Below, in pieces: positions 36,074-44,426 of a stretch of 64,000 nt of DNA. Numbering within the stretch: the stretch's first letter is position 1; every line of letters begins with the position of its first letter. Both the position numbers and the translations under genes were made by a program. The notes beneath the pieces were generated by a model. The model was not told the origin of the DNA. It saw nothing but the letters and a program-made list of their open reading frames with translations, and ran no database searches. This stretch comes from Brevibacterium iodinum ATCC 49514 (lineage in GTDB: Bacteria; Actinomycetota; Actinomycetes; Actinomycetales; Brevibacteriaceae): contig NZ_FXYX01000001.1 of assembly GCF_900169265.1 (NCBI RefSeq), positions 372,001-436,000 of the forward strand. The letters are read 5' to 3'.

Positions 36074-36110
36074 ATAAATAGAACAGAGTCGATAGTTCTG
36101 TGCTATTTAT
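36074..36110. repeat. AT-rich 14-base inverted repeat
   Basis: ATAAATAG-A-ACAGA (36074-36087) pairs with TCTGT-G-CTATTTAT (36097-36110) with one mismatch, over a 9-base loop. It sits just upstream of the DUF222-HNH promoter and may be an operator or a remnant of an inserted element. Confidence 0.6.
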
Positions 36111-36287
36111 TTGATATTTTTCCCCTCAATACGATTTTCTACTATTTGTGCTGGTCAATGGATATTTCACTCCGAGTGCGGTGTTTGACAATGATCGCCG
36201 GCGACGGCCAGAAGAGGGGTCTCTCACCGACGGTGTCGACGAAGTGGACCAAGACTACTTCTCGCCACTGACGCGAGCACGCGGGGC

Positions 36288-36418
36288 CAGCACCCCGCAA
36301 CAGCCACGCAGGCAGCACCCCGCCGCAGCCACCCAGGCAACACCCCGCCGCAGCCACCCAGGCAGAACTCACACCCAGCCGCAGCCACCCAGGCGGAACT
36401 CACATCCCGCCACAATCA
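36288..36418. repeat. 25-bp minisatellite
   Basis: Units at 36288-36312, 36313-36337 and 36338-36362 are each 25 bases of the type CAGCACCCCGCCGCAGCC plus ACCCAGG. A 31-base variant (36363-36393) and a partial unit follow. Period 25 is not a multiple of three, which argues against coding. Confidence 0.85.
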
Positions 36419-36478
36419 AGCGCGCACAACCGACGCCCCGTCGCATCCACGAGCGCCTGCGCCGCCCCACAGCTCCAC

Positions 36479-37138
36479 TCAGCTCTTCATATGAACGCGC
36501 TGTCCTTCGGGTCCGAACAGGCTGAGATACTCGACCCCGGCATCATCGGCTCCCCCGAACCAGTGCGGAGTGCGCGTATCAAACTCCGCCGCCTCTCCAG
36601 CGCTGAGGACCATCGTCCGGTCGCCGAGTATGAGGGTCAGGCGACCGCGGATCACATACACCCATTCGAATCCTGGGTGAGTCTTCAGCGCACCGAGCTT
36701 CGGTGTCTGCCGACCGTCGACGATGTGCTTGAAGGCCTGCACTCCGATCGCTCCGCGGCTGAGCGGCAGGATCGTCTGATCATGGAACTTCCGCGGTGAG
36801 ATATGAATGCGCGGATCCCCGATCGGCGGAGTCCCCACAAGCTCATCGAGCGGGAGCCCATAGACCCCAGCCAGCGGCAACAGCAGCTCCAAACTCGGCT
36901 TGCGCTTCCCGGATTCCAAGCGCGACAGTGTGCTCGTCGACATGCCGGCAAGCTCAGCCACCTCGTCGAGTGTGCGCCCCTGCTCCTGCCGAAGCCCTCG
37001 CAGGCGAGCGCCGACACCGGCCAACGACTGTCTGATGGCCTCCTGCGCCTCGACCGGGGCGGACCCATCGGAGAGGATCTCCGACATCCGACCCGCCGCA
37101 TGAGCGGCACGCTTCCCTGACTCTCCTGGCTCTTCCAT
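36479..37138 (-). CDS. XRE-type helix-turn-helix regulator with cupin domain
   Basis: A 219-residue regulator: HTH (LRGLRQEQGRTLDEVAELAGMSTSTLSRLESGKRKPSLELLLPLA, about residues 50-95) and a C-terminal cupin with HPGFEWVYVIRGRLTLILGDRTMVL and FDTRTPHWFG. The start at ATG 37138 is the best of several; a near -10 CATGCT lies six bases before it. The gene is divergent from a thioredoxin-reductase-like enzyme across a strong palindrome, so it probably controls that enzyme and itself. Confidence 0.85.
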   Translation of the reverse strand: MEEPGESGKRAAHAAGRMSEILSDGSAPVEAQEAIRQSLAGVGARLRGLRQEQGRTLDEVAELAGMSTSTLSRLESGKRKPSLELLLPLAGVYGLPLDELVGTPPIGDPRIHISPRKFHDQTILPLSRGAIGVQAFKHIVDGRQTPKLGALKTHPGFEWVYVIRGRLTLILGDRTMVLSAGEAAEFDTRTPHWFGGADDAGVEYLSLFGPEGQRVHMKS

Positions 37139-37156
37139 GCCCTCAGCATGACAGAG

Positions 37157-37181
37157 TTTGCTATTTCGCAAACGCGTTTGC
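37157..37181. promoter_or_regulatory. Candidate operator between the cupin regulator and the reductase
   Basis: GCAAACGCGTTTGC (37168-37181) is a perfect 14-base palindrome. A third half site TTTGC (37157-37161) pairs with the GCAAA at 37168, giving overlapping palindromes. It lies at the promoter position of both divergent genes. Confidence 0.65.
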
Positions 37182-37246
37182 ACTTTTACACGGGCCAGGA
37201 ACACGCTCGAATAGACGCCGACCACCCATCAGCACACAGGAGAATC

Positions 37247-38275
37247 ATGACCACCCAAACTGCACCCGCAAACTCCCAGCCAACTGCGCCCGATTCGTCG
37301 GCCGAATCCACGCAGGACTCCTTCGATGTCGCCGTCATCGGCGGTGGGGCAGGCGGCCTCGCCGCATCGATCGCCTTGGCCCGCTCGCTGCGATCCGTCG
37401 TCGTCATCGACGCAGGTCAGCTGCGCAATTCCTCTAGCGCGCACGCGCACAACGTCCTCGGCCACGAAGGCATCAGGCCTCAGGATCTCGTGGCGAAAGG
37501 CCGCGCCGAGGCCGAGGAATACGGCGTTGCCTTCATCGATGCGACTGTGCAGCAAGCACGCACGATCGATTCGGAACCCCACCCAGCTGAGGAGGCTCCG
37601 CGCCATCGGTTCGAACTGACCACCTCGGCGGGGGTCATTGTCAGGGTCCGACGCATCATCATCGCCACCGGTTTGAGCGGCGAACTTCCGGACATCCCGG
37701 GTCTCGCGGAAGGCTGGGGCGACACCGTCCTGCACTGCCCCTACTGCCACGGCTTCGAGGTGCGCGGACAGCGCATCGGAGTCGTCGGCACAACGGCCAT
37801 GTCATACCACCAGGCGATGCTGTTCTCCCAGCTCAGCGACCGCGTCAGCTTCATCCGGCACAACGCTCCCGCCCCTGATCCCGAACAGACGGCAATGCTC
37901 GATACGCTCGGCATCGGGTTCATCGATTCCACCGTCACCGAGGTGGCCCGCACCGAGTCCGACACCGTCGTTTCACTGGCGGCCGCCGAATCCGCGGACG
38001 GAGCGGAATCTCCTACCTTCGATGCGCTCACCGTCGGTGCATATGGTCGAGCGAATGCCGACCTGTTCGCCCAGCTCGGAGGCGAGGTCGTCGCTCACCC
38101 GAGCGGGATGGGCACCTATATTCCGACGCAGATGGCCGGACAGACCGATGTGCCCGGCGTCTGGGCGGTCGGCAACAGCGCAGACGTCTCAGCGATGGTC
38201 GTGGTCAGCACAGCCAGCGGGGTGATGGCCGGCGCTCATGTCAACGCCGATCTCATCATGGAGCGGCTCGGCTGA
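37247..38275 (+). CDS. Thioredoxin-reductase-like NAD(P)/FAD oxidoreductase
   Basis: A 342-residue flavoprotein. FDVAVIGGGAGGLAASIALAR is the FAD-binding Rossmann motif; HCPYCHGFEVRGQRIGVVG carries the redox-active Cys-Pro-Tyr-Cys disulfide followed by the second nucleotide site; VPGVWAVGNSADVSAMVVVS is the C-terminal FAD contact. The CPYCHG type is common in single-gene reductases of unknown partner, distinct from CATC thioredoxin reductases. AGGAGA precedes ATG 37247. It is probably regulated by the divergent cupin protein. Confidence 0.9.
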   Translation: MTTQTAPANSQPTAPDSSAESTQDSFDVAVIGGGAGGLAASIALARSLRSVVVIDAGQLRNSSSAHAHNVLGHEGIRPQDLVAKGRAEAEEYGVAFIDATVQQARTIDSEPHPAEEAPRHRFELTTSAGVIVRVRRIIIATGLSGELPDIPGLAEGWGDTVLHCPYCHGFEVRGQRIGVVGTTAMSYHQAMLFSQLSDRVSFIRHNAPAPDPEQTAMLDTLGIGFIDSTVTEVARTESDTVVSLAAAESADGAESPTFDALTVGAYGRANADLFAQLGGEVVAHPSGMGTYIPTQMAGQTDVPGVWAVGNSADVSAMVVVSTASGVMAGAHVNADLIMERLG

Positions 38276-38576
38276 GACGTGCGTGAGGCGGGTGCATGAC
38301 AGCCCAGCAAGCCTCGTTGCGTGCGCGCTGCGGACGCGCCCGCAGCAATGCAAGCGCGGACGCCCCGCGGCGAAGTGAGCCGGGGGCGCGGGTGCGTCCT
38401 CTCGTACCCGCGACCAGGGAAGCGCAGGCGTCACGAATTTGCGGGGCGGCCCTTTTCGCGGGCCACCGCCGCAGTTGTCGCGCTGTTGCGGCGCGGCCTG
38501 CCTCCGCCGGCCACGCAGACATCACGCATGCACAACTTGCCCCGTCGCCGCGGGTCACGTCGCCGCGGTCAAGCCC
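38276..38576. other. Very GC-rich intergenic region
   Basis: About 300 bases dominated by GCGC and CGCCG words, with several small hairpins, for example CTGCGG (38328-38333) with CCGCAG (38340-38345). I see no credible gene or known RNA. The composition differs from neighbouring intergenic DNA and from the rest of the window. Confidence 0.5.
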
Positions 38577-38972
38577 TCAGTGCGCGGCTTTGACGCACAG
38601 CACCGGGGCTTCGGCGTCGAGGATGACCTTCTGAATCGTCGACCCGAGCAGGAATTTTCCGACCGGGGTGCGCTTCCGGGTTCCGAGCACGATCAGTTCG
38701 GCTCCCACCTCGTTGGCGGTGTCGAGGATCTGTTCGGCCGGGTCGTACTCGCTGCCCAAGGTCAGCACGCGGAATTCGACGTCCGCCCTGGTCAGGTAGT
38801 TGTTGACCGATTTGAGCTCCCCTTCGCCGAGGCGGTAGGAGTCGCTGCGCTGCGCCGACCGTGACGCATTGACGACGACGAGCTCCTTACCGTCCTTCTT
38901 CGCCTGCGCGATGCCGGCATCGAGAGCAGCGTGTCCGGCGGGATTGTTGACGTAACCGACGAGTACTGTCAT
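38577..38972 (-). CDS. Universal stress protein, UspA family
   Basis: A 131-residue Usp domain. MTVLVGYVNNPAGHAALDAGI is the first strand and loop, and LIVLGTRKRTPVGKFLLGSTIQKVI contains the ATP-binding signature G-2x-G-9x-G-(S/T). It is of the ATP-binding type. AAGGTG precedes the ATG. In actinobacteria such proteins accompany transporters and stress genes; an amino-acid permease follows 200 bases downstream on the same strand. Confidence 0.9.
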   Translation of the reverse strand: MTVLVGYVNNPAGHAALDAGIAQAKKDGKELVVVNASRSAQRSDSYRLGEGELKSVNNYLTRADVEFRVLTLGSEYDPAEQILDTANEVGAELIVLGTRKRTPVGKFLLGSTIQKVILDAEAPVLCVKAAH

Positions 38973-39083
38973 TTTTCACCTTCGTTGGATTGAGCTGTAC
39001 AGATCCGAGCGCGCAGGTCGGGAACCCACCGTCCCAGCATATCGAGAGATGCAGACATCGGTCGGCGAGCGGCCCCGGCCGCA

Positions 39084-39182
39084 CCGCCTCGGCGAGAGAT
39101 CGCACCGTCCCCGCGGGGGCGGGCACCGCCTCGACGAGGGACGGTTCCGTGCCGGGAAAGGACGGCGCCGCCTCGGCGAGGG
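39084..39182. repeat. 42-bp degenerate tandem repeat phased by CCGCCTCGG
   Basis: CCGCCTCG(G/A)CGAG begins at 39084, 39126 and 39168, exactly 42 bases apart. Between these anchors the sequence is poorly conserved. It lies between the Usp gene and the permease gene's 3' end. Confidence 0.75.
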
Positions 39183-39189
39183 GATGAGC

Positions 39190-40623
39190 TCACGACAGCT
39201 CTTCGGGATTGCGGAATCGGGTGCTCGTGCCCTTCGTCGAACGGTTCCAGAACCAGGTCACGGCCCACAGAACGACGCCGATGCCGACGAGCGCCGCTGC
39301 GATCTGATACTGGATGAGCTCATCGAGGCGAGCCCACGGACCGACGAGGAACACGCAGGTGATGACGCCGATCCACGGCAGAATCGTCGGTGCCTTGAAG
39401 TGTTCGGCATTGCCGGACTTGTCCTTGCGCAGGATGAGCACGGCGACGTTGACGACGGCGAACACTGCCAACAGCAGCAGCGAGGTGGTGCCGCCCAGGG
39501 ATGCGGTCACCGTCTCGGGCAGGATCGTGGTCACGAAGAAGATGAGCGCGAAGGCGATCAGCGTCGTGAAGATGATCGACACCCACGGCGAGCGGCGGCC
39601 GGCCAAGACCTTCGCGAACACGGGCGGAAGCACGTTCTGCTTGGCCATACCGTAGAGCAGACGGCTGGCCATGAGCATGTTGATCAGGGCCGAGTTCGCA
39701 ACGGCGAACATCGTCATGAATGGGAAGATCGTATCGATCGGCAGGCCCGGAGCACCCTCGCGGACGACCTCGAGCAGCGGCGTCTCGCTCTCGGTGAGCA
39801 CGCCGATGGGCACTGCTGCGACGGTGACCAGCGAGACGAGGACGTAGATGATGCCGGTGATCGTCAGACCAGAGAGCATGATCTTCGGGAAGATCCGCGG
39901 ATCCTTCGTCTCCTCGACCATGTTGACCGAATCCTCGAAACCGACCATGGAGAAGAAAGCGAGCGCAGTGGCACCGGTGACCGCGAGGAAGACGCTCTTG
40001 TCGCCCTCGGTCTCGAAGATCATCACGCGTGAGAAGTCGGCGTCACCCGAACCGAGTGCGAAGAAGCCGACGACGATGACCAACAGCAGACCGCTCAGCT
40101 CGATGAGGGTGAGGACGACGTTGAACCATACGCTCTCGCCGACTCCGCGGAGGTTGATGAGCGCGATGAGGGTGAGGAACGCCAGCGCAATCCACATCAC
40201 CCCTGTGCCGGAGACGTCCCAACCGAAGCCGGCCACGAGGTTCGCCGCGAAGACATTCGACGCCGTCGATGCCGAGGTGATTCCGGAGCTGAGGACAGCG
40301 AAGGCGACGAGGAACGTCACGAAGTGGATTCCGAACGCCTTGTGCGTATAGAGCGCTGCACCCGCGGCCTGCGGATACTTCGTCACGAGTTCCATATAGG
40401 AGAAGGCGGTGATCAGCGCGATGAGGAAGGCGAGGATCACCGGTGCCCAACCGGCGCCGCCGACCTGCCCGGCCACCTTGCCCGTCAGAGCATAGACGCC
40501 GGTTCCGAGGATGTCACCGACGATGAACAGAAGCAGCAGCTTCGGCCCCATGACCCGCTTGAGGGTCTCGGGCTGGTGTCCGTCACCGGGGTCGATTGTC
40601 GTCGTGGGTTCTTTGTCGCTCAC
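39190..40623 (-). CDS. APC-superfamily amino-acid permease
   Basis: A 477-residue permease with about 12 helices. LLLLFIVGDILGTGVYALTGKVA is the first helix with the unwound GTG motif, and MVGFEDSVNMVEETKDPRIFPKIM is the conserved loop of CAT/YfnA-type transporters. Start GTG 40623 is preceded by GGAGGAA. Substrate unknown. The preceding gene on this strand is 105 bases away, so it may or may not belong to the peptide cluster. Confidence 0.86.
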   Translation of the reverse strand: MSDKEPTTTIDPGDGHQPETLKRVMGPKLLLLFIVGDILGTGVYALTGKVAGQVGGAGWAPVILAFLIALITAFSYMELVTKYPQAAGAALYTHKAFGIHFVTFLVAFAVLSSGITSASTASNVFAANLVAGFGWDVSGTGVMWIALAFLTLIALINLRGVGESVWFNVVLTLIELSGLLLVIVVGFFALGSGDADFSRVMIFETEGDKSVFLAVTGATALAFFSMVGFEDSVNMVEETKDPRIFPKIMLSGLTITGIIYVLVSLVTVAAVPIGVLTESETPLLEVVREGAPGLPIDTIFPFMTMFAVANSALINMLMASRLLYGMAKQNVLPPVFAKVLAGRRSPWVSIIFTTLIAFALIFFVTTILPETVTASLGGTTSLLLLAVFAVVNVAVLILRKDKSGNAEHFKAPTILPWIGVITCVFLVGPWARLDELIQYQIAAALVGIGVVLWAVTWFWNRSTKGTSTRFRNPEELS

Positions 40624-40728
40624 GATTCCTCCGTGTCCACTGCGGCGGCTGTGCCGCATACCTGGCAACCCTGACTGTGGTCAGAGCCTCGCCCAGTATG
40701 CCTCAGCCACGAGCCTGACACACAAGCT

Positions 40729-41430
40729 TCAGTTCCGAACCACTGTGAGAAACGCCGAGAACAAGGCCTTCGAATCACGTTCGCCCTCCGGCCCAAGCTC
40801 CATCGCTTCTTCCAACAGGGTATCTTTATCGAACCCCAAAGTCTGCAGTTTCTCCGCATCCCAGCGCTCGATGTTCGCCCGCGTCGACTCCGGATGGAAC
40901 TGCGTCCCCCATGCCCGGCCGACTCGGAACGCCTGGAATTCACAGGCCTCGCTCGTGGCCAGCAGCGTCGCATCCTCCGGGAGGGCGACGATGCGGTCGA
41001 CGTGGCTTTCGACGAACGACGTCCGCGGTCGGATCGCTGAGAACACCGGGTCCGCGGCCGCCTCGGCGGTGGTGTCGATCCTCGTGTATCCCTTCTCCGG
41101 CGCTCCGGTCCGAGCCCGCACATCGCCCCCGATGACGTGGGCGATGAGCTGCCCGCCGAGGCAGATCCCGAACTGCGGCAGATCCGTGGCCAGGGCACGG
41201 CGGACGAGTTCGGCCTCATCGGCCAACCACGGGGCACGATCCGTCTCGTCGGGCATGTAGCCGCCGCCGAGCATGATGAGCCCGTCATAGGCATCGAGTT
41301 CCGAGGGCACCGGCAGGGGTGAAACCCCGCCGATCCGCAGATCGAATTCGACGTTCTCGCTGATCATCCACCGTGTCAGCAGCCCCGGCTGGGATTCGAT
41401 GTCATTGACGATGACGAGCAGCCGAGTCAT
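40729..41430 (-). CDS. Class-I glutamine amidotransferase-like protein
   Basis: A 233-residue stand-alone class I GATase domain, with nucleophile Cys in FGICLGGQLIAHVIGG (about residue 91) and the His-Glu pair in WGTQFHPEST. No synthase domain is fused, as in YnjE-like or gamma-glutamyl hydrolase-like proteins, so it may hydrolyse a gamma-glutamyl amide. Its start overlaps the dipeptidase stop by four bases (ATGA), tying it to peptide breakdown; that functional link is inference. Confidence 0.82.
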   Translation of the reverse strand: MTRLLVIVNDIESQPGLLTRWMISENVEFDLRIGGVSPLPVPSELDAYDGLIMLGGGYMPDETDRAPWLADEAELVRRALATDLPQFGICLGGQLIAHVIGGDVRARTGAPEKGYTRIDTTAEAAADPVFSAIRPRTSFVESHVDRIVALPEDATLLATSEACEFQAFRVGRAWGTQFHPESTRANIERWDAEKLQTLGFDKDTLLEEAMELGPEGERDSKALFSAFLTVVRN

Positions 41431-42554
41431 GATTCCGCCCCCGTCGAGGCGGCCGTGCCATTGGCCGCGGACGGTGCGTCGACCGCCGAGCCGAGGAACG
41501 CCGTGTACGCATCCTCGTGTGCGTCGAGGACGCGCATCGCATTGTCGAAGCCGATCTTGCGCAGGTCGGTCTGCGACCATCCCCGCGAGGCGAGCTCGGC
41601 GAACAGGTTCGGATACTGGCCGGCATCACCGAGTCCGGACGGCAGCTCATCGACTCCGCAGATGTCGCCGCCCAGTCCGATGTGGTCGATGCCGATCCGC
41701 TCGCGGACGTAATCGCAATGGTCGGCGACTTGGCCCACGGTCACCTCGGGGGCGGTTCCCTGTTCTCCGGCGTCGACCCATTCGCGGCGGGCGTTCGAGA
41801 CGAATGAGGGCACGAACGTCATCATCGCCACTCCCCCGTTGTCGGGCACGCGGTCCAAGACGTCGTCCGGGATGTTGCGTGGGTGCGGGTTGAGACCGTA
41901 CGCGCAGGAGTGGGTGAAGAGGACCGGCAGGGTGCTCTGGTCCAGCGACTGGTGCATGACGGTGGGCGCGACGTGGGAGAGGTCGAGGATCATGCCGATC
42001 CGGTTCATCTCCGCCACGATCTCACGGCCGAAGTCGCTCAGGCCTCCGTGGACCGGTTCGTCGGTGGCCGAGTCTGCCCAGGAATGGGTCGTCGACCAGG
42101 TGAGAGTCATATAGCGGGCCCCGGCGCGGGCGAAGGACCGCAGCACGGCCAGGGACTCGTCGATCTGCTGACCGCCCTCGACTCCCATGAGGGAGGCGAC
42201 CTTGCCGGCGGTGCGGGCGGCACGGACATCGGCGGCGGTGCGGGCGAAGGCGAGGCGTTCGGGGTAGGCGGTGACGACGCGCTGGACCGCGTCGATCTGC
42301 TCCCAGGTGGCCTTGATCGCGTCTGCGCCGGTGATCGAGGAATGGACGTAGACGGACCAGTACTGCGCGGCCACATGGCCGGCCGCCAGCTGATCCATTG
42401 TGGTGAACGGCGACACGGCCGGATCGTTGAGCCCCTCCACGCTGTAGTCGCGTTCCTCGCGCAGATACCAGGCGAGGTCGTTGTGCCCGTCGAAGACGTA
42501 GACCGCGGGTGCGGATGCTGTGGCTGCTGTCGATTTGGTGTTGGGGGCGGTCAT
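41427..42554 (-). CDS. Membrane dipeptidase (M19, renal dipeptidase family)
   Basis: Zinc-dependent dipeptidase of 375 residues that cleaves dipeptides, often with a D-residue in second position. Metal ligands sit in VFDGHNDLAW (His-x-Asp), GVEGGQQ (bridging Glu), DLSHVAPTVM and FTHSCAYG (His), and GLGGDICGV near the end. No signal peptide is evident, so it is cytoplasmic and would act on imported peptides. It overlaps the amidotransferase gene and follows the DUF819 permease. Confidence 0.88.
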   Translation of the reverse strand: MTAPNTKSTAATASAPAVYVFDGHNDLAWYLREERDYSVEGLNDPAVSPFTTMDQLAAGHVAAQYWSVYVHSSITGADAIKATWEQIDAVQRVVTAYPERLAFARTAADVRAARTAGKVASLMGVEGGQQIDESLAVLRSFARAGARYMTLTWSTTHSWADSATDEPVHGGLSDFGREIVAEMNRIGMILDLSHVAPTVMHQSLDQSTLPVLFTHSCAYGLNPHPRNIPDDVLDRVPDNGGVAMMTFVPSFVSNARREWVDAGEQGTAPEVTVGQVADHCDYVRERIGIDHIGLGGDICGVDELPSGLGDAGQYPNLFAELASRGWSQTDLRKIGFDNAMRVLDAHEDAYTAFLGSAVDAPSAANGTAASTGAES

Positions 42555-42601
42555 GGTCGGGTCCTTCCGGTCGGGCGGATTGGTTCGGTGCAGGGGTGGA
42601 C

Positions 42602-42670
42602 GGATGCAGGCCGCCGGGGCGGGCGGATGCGAGCTGCCGGGGCGGGCACATGCGAACTGCCAGGGCCGTC
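42602..42670. repeat. 23-bp tandem repeat
   Basis: Three 23-base units, GGATGCAGGCCGCCGGGG type, at 42602-42624, 42625-42647 and 42648-42670, the last more diverged. They lie in the 217-base gap between the DUF819 gene and the dipeptidase gene. Confidence 0.8.
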
Positions 42671-42771
42671 AAGACGGTCGGACCGGGCAGGGCATACACG
42701 GTGCGTGCATGGAGCGGCACGCCCACGATGGGGAGGTCGGCCGCCTCGGCGAGCTGGGGTCGGTTCGTTCA

Positions 42772-43959
42772 TCATGCCAGCCCGGACAGGATCTGGGCCG
42801 ACCACAGGCCGAGGAACGTGCCGAGGAACGTGCCCATCAGCGCGAACAGCACACCGACGGGGACGAGCTGCCGGTTGAAGGCTCCCGCGACGACCGGCGC
42901 CGAGGCGATTCCGCCGATGTTCGCGGTGCTGGCCACGGCGATGCTGAAGAGCTCGGTGCGGGTGAGCTTGGCGTAGATGAGCATGATGGCGATGTGGACG
43001 AGGAGGACGATGATGCCCGCCACCAGGTAGAGCGGCGCTTCGGCCAGGGAGGTGAAGTCCGAACCGGAGGCGATGATGCCGATGATGAGGTAGAGCAGGA
43101 TCGTCGCGAGCTCATTGGATCCGGCGGTCCTGCCGAACCGAGTCGATCCGATGGCCAGGCCGAGGACGCTGACGATGAGGATCGTCCACGCGGTGCCGTC
43201 GATGACCGCTCCGACCTCGGGCAGCAGTTCGCCGAGGCGGATCGCCAGGGCCGAGGCCAGAAGCGCGAATCCGATGAGTCCGAAGATCGACGACAGCGTC
43301 ATCGGCTTCTCCTCCTCGGCGGCGACTCTGTCGGTGAAGTCGAGCTTCGACATATCGGCCTTCGTCCACTTGTCGAACTTGTCGGAGACCGTGACGGAGG
43401 AGAAGACGAGCAGCAGCCAGAAGGAGTAGAGCACCGTGTCGACGATGAGGACGTAGCCGAACACGTTCTCGGGCGCCTGGAGGACCTCCTGCACCGCGAC
43501 CATGTTCGCCGAACCACCCGTCCAGGAGGCGTTGAGAGCGCCGAAGGCCTTCCACGCCTCGGGGTCGAGGCTGGAGTGCAGGATGAGGAAGCTGATGATG
43601 AAGCCTGCGATGATGCTCGCCGCGGTCACCGCGAAGGTGAGCAGCAGCTTGGGCCCGAGCTTGATGATCTGCCGGATATCGCACTTGAACAGCATGAGCA
43701 GGATCATCGCGGGCAGCATCACCTCGCGCAGGGTGTCACCGACCGCGGTGATGTCTCCGCCGTCGTGGTCGAAGACGCCGAAGGTGTTGAGCAGCGCCGC
43801 CACGATATAGAGGATGACGAAGCCGGGCACATATTTGAAGAGCTTGAAGCGCCCGCTCCGGTCCGCGACGACGAGCCCTGCGGAGATAGCCAGAAGCAGG
43901 CTGATGAATAGAAAACCGTCCGTGATCACTAACGACACTTCCTCATTGAAAACGTCCAT
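42772..43959 (-). CDS. DUF819-family membrane protein (YjcL-like)
   Basis: A 395-residue protein with about 10-11 helices matching DUF819 (YjcL of Bacillus). Conserved parts include ASWTGGSANMVAVQEVL and VASTANIGGIASAPVVAGAFNRQLVPVGVLFALMG, which look like transport-site loops repeated in the two halves. Function is unproven; it is probably a transporter. Start is uncertain: ATG 43959 or GTG 43929 with GAGGA upstream. Position between dipeptidase and the serine hydrolase suggests a peptide-derived substrate. Confidence 0.82.
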   Translation of the reverse strand: MDVFNEEVSLVITDGFLFISLLLAISAGLVVADRSGRFKLFKYVPGFVILYIVAALLNTFGVFDHDGGDITAVGDTLREVMLPAMILLMLFKCDIRQIIKLGPKLLLTFAVTAASIIAGFIISFLILHSSLDPEAWKAFGALNASWTGGSANMVAVQEVLQAPENVFGYVLIVDTVLYSFWLLLVFSSVTVSDKFDKWTKADMSKLDFTDRVAAEEEKPMTLSSIFGLIGFALLASALAIRLGELLPEVGAVIDGTAWTILIVSVLGLAIGSTRFGRTAGSNELATILLYLIIGIIASGSDFTSLAEAPLYLVAGIIVLLVHIAIMLIYAKLTRTELFSIAVASTANIGGIASAPVVAGAFNRQLVPVGVLFALMGTFLGTFLGLWSAQILSGLA

Positions 43960-44058
43960 CCCGGTCCGGGGCATGCCTCCGGGGTGGAGCAATGTGCAGT
44001 TGTCGATCGGATCCGGTCCGGTGAGGGCCCGGGCAATCGGGGTGGTCGAACGTGCTGC

Positions 44059-44367
44059 CTAAGCGGCAACCTCGCGGTACTTCTTCGCGGCGTTGTTCAC
44101 TGCTGTGATCAGCGCCTTCTGCGAGGATCCGTGGTAGCGGCGCTGGATGCGCTCTATCAGTCGACCGGGGTCCGTGATGTCGGCATCGACGAACAGGCTC
44201 CGAATGAAGTTCCGGGTCAGAGCCAACGTCGCCGTGCAGTCCACATCGAGGATTCGGTGGGTGTCCGGCTGGATCTCGAACGCCACGTAGAACAGACCGA
44301 ACTGGTTGGTGATCGGGTTGTTCGACGGAGCCTTCGCTTCGCCTGTGAGGTAGATCGTATCGGACAT
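44059..44367 (-). CDS. DUF3870-domain protein
   Basis: A 102-residue protein matching the DUF3870 type: SDTIYLTGEAKAPSNNPITNQFGLFYVAFEIQPDTHRILDVDCTATLALT, then FIRSLF and RIQRRYHGSSQKALITAVNNAAKKY. The domain is unstudied; copies seem to occur near transporters and amidohydrolases. TAGTCT lies eight bases before ATG 44367, so it may have its own near-leaderless promoter within the cluster. Confidence 0.75.
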   Translation of the reverse strand: MSDTIYLTGEAKAPSNNPITNQFGLFYVAFEIQPDTHRILDVDCTATLALTRNFIRSLFVDADITDPGRLIERIQRRYHGSSQKALITAVNNAAKKYREVAA

Positions 44368-44375
44368 CGCCCACC

Positions 44376-44381
44376 AGACTA
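44376..44381 (-). promoter_or_regulatory. Probable -10 before the DUF3870 gene
   Basis: TAGTCT on the minus strand, eight bases before ATG 44367. Confidence 0.45.
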
Positions 44382-44426
44382 CCCCACGGCTCTCCACGCC
44401 GAGGGTGCTTGCGAATCGAACGACAT

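Larger units (their letters stand above)
36018..36478. other. AT-rich intergenic region with palindrome and minisatellite
   Basis: The first 140 bases are unusually AT rich and contain a TAGAAT -10 (minus strand, 36069-36064), probably for the DUF222-HNH gene, and the palindrome below. The rest is GC rich with a 25-bp minisatellite. Reading frames across it shift with the repeat, so coding is unlikely. Confidence 0.55.

Noticed and set aside
36288..36418. CRISPR array
   Set aside because: Units are head to tail with no unique spacers, and no cas genes are present. The same applies to the 23-, 36- and 42-bp arrays.
36148..36525. 125-residue Pro/Arg-rich protein across the minisatellite
   Set aside because: The repeat period is not a multiple of three, there is no ribosome-binding site, and the composition is what a GC-rich repeat would produce.
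38256..38558. 100-residue reading frame in the GC-rich gap
   Set aside because: Arg/Ala-rich composition and lack of a start signal indicate a chance frame.
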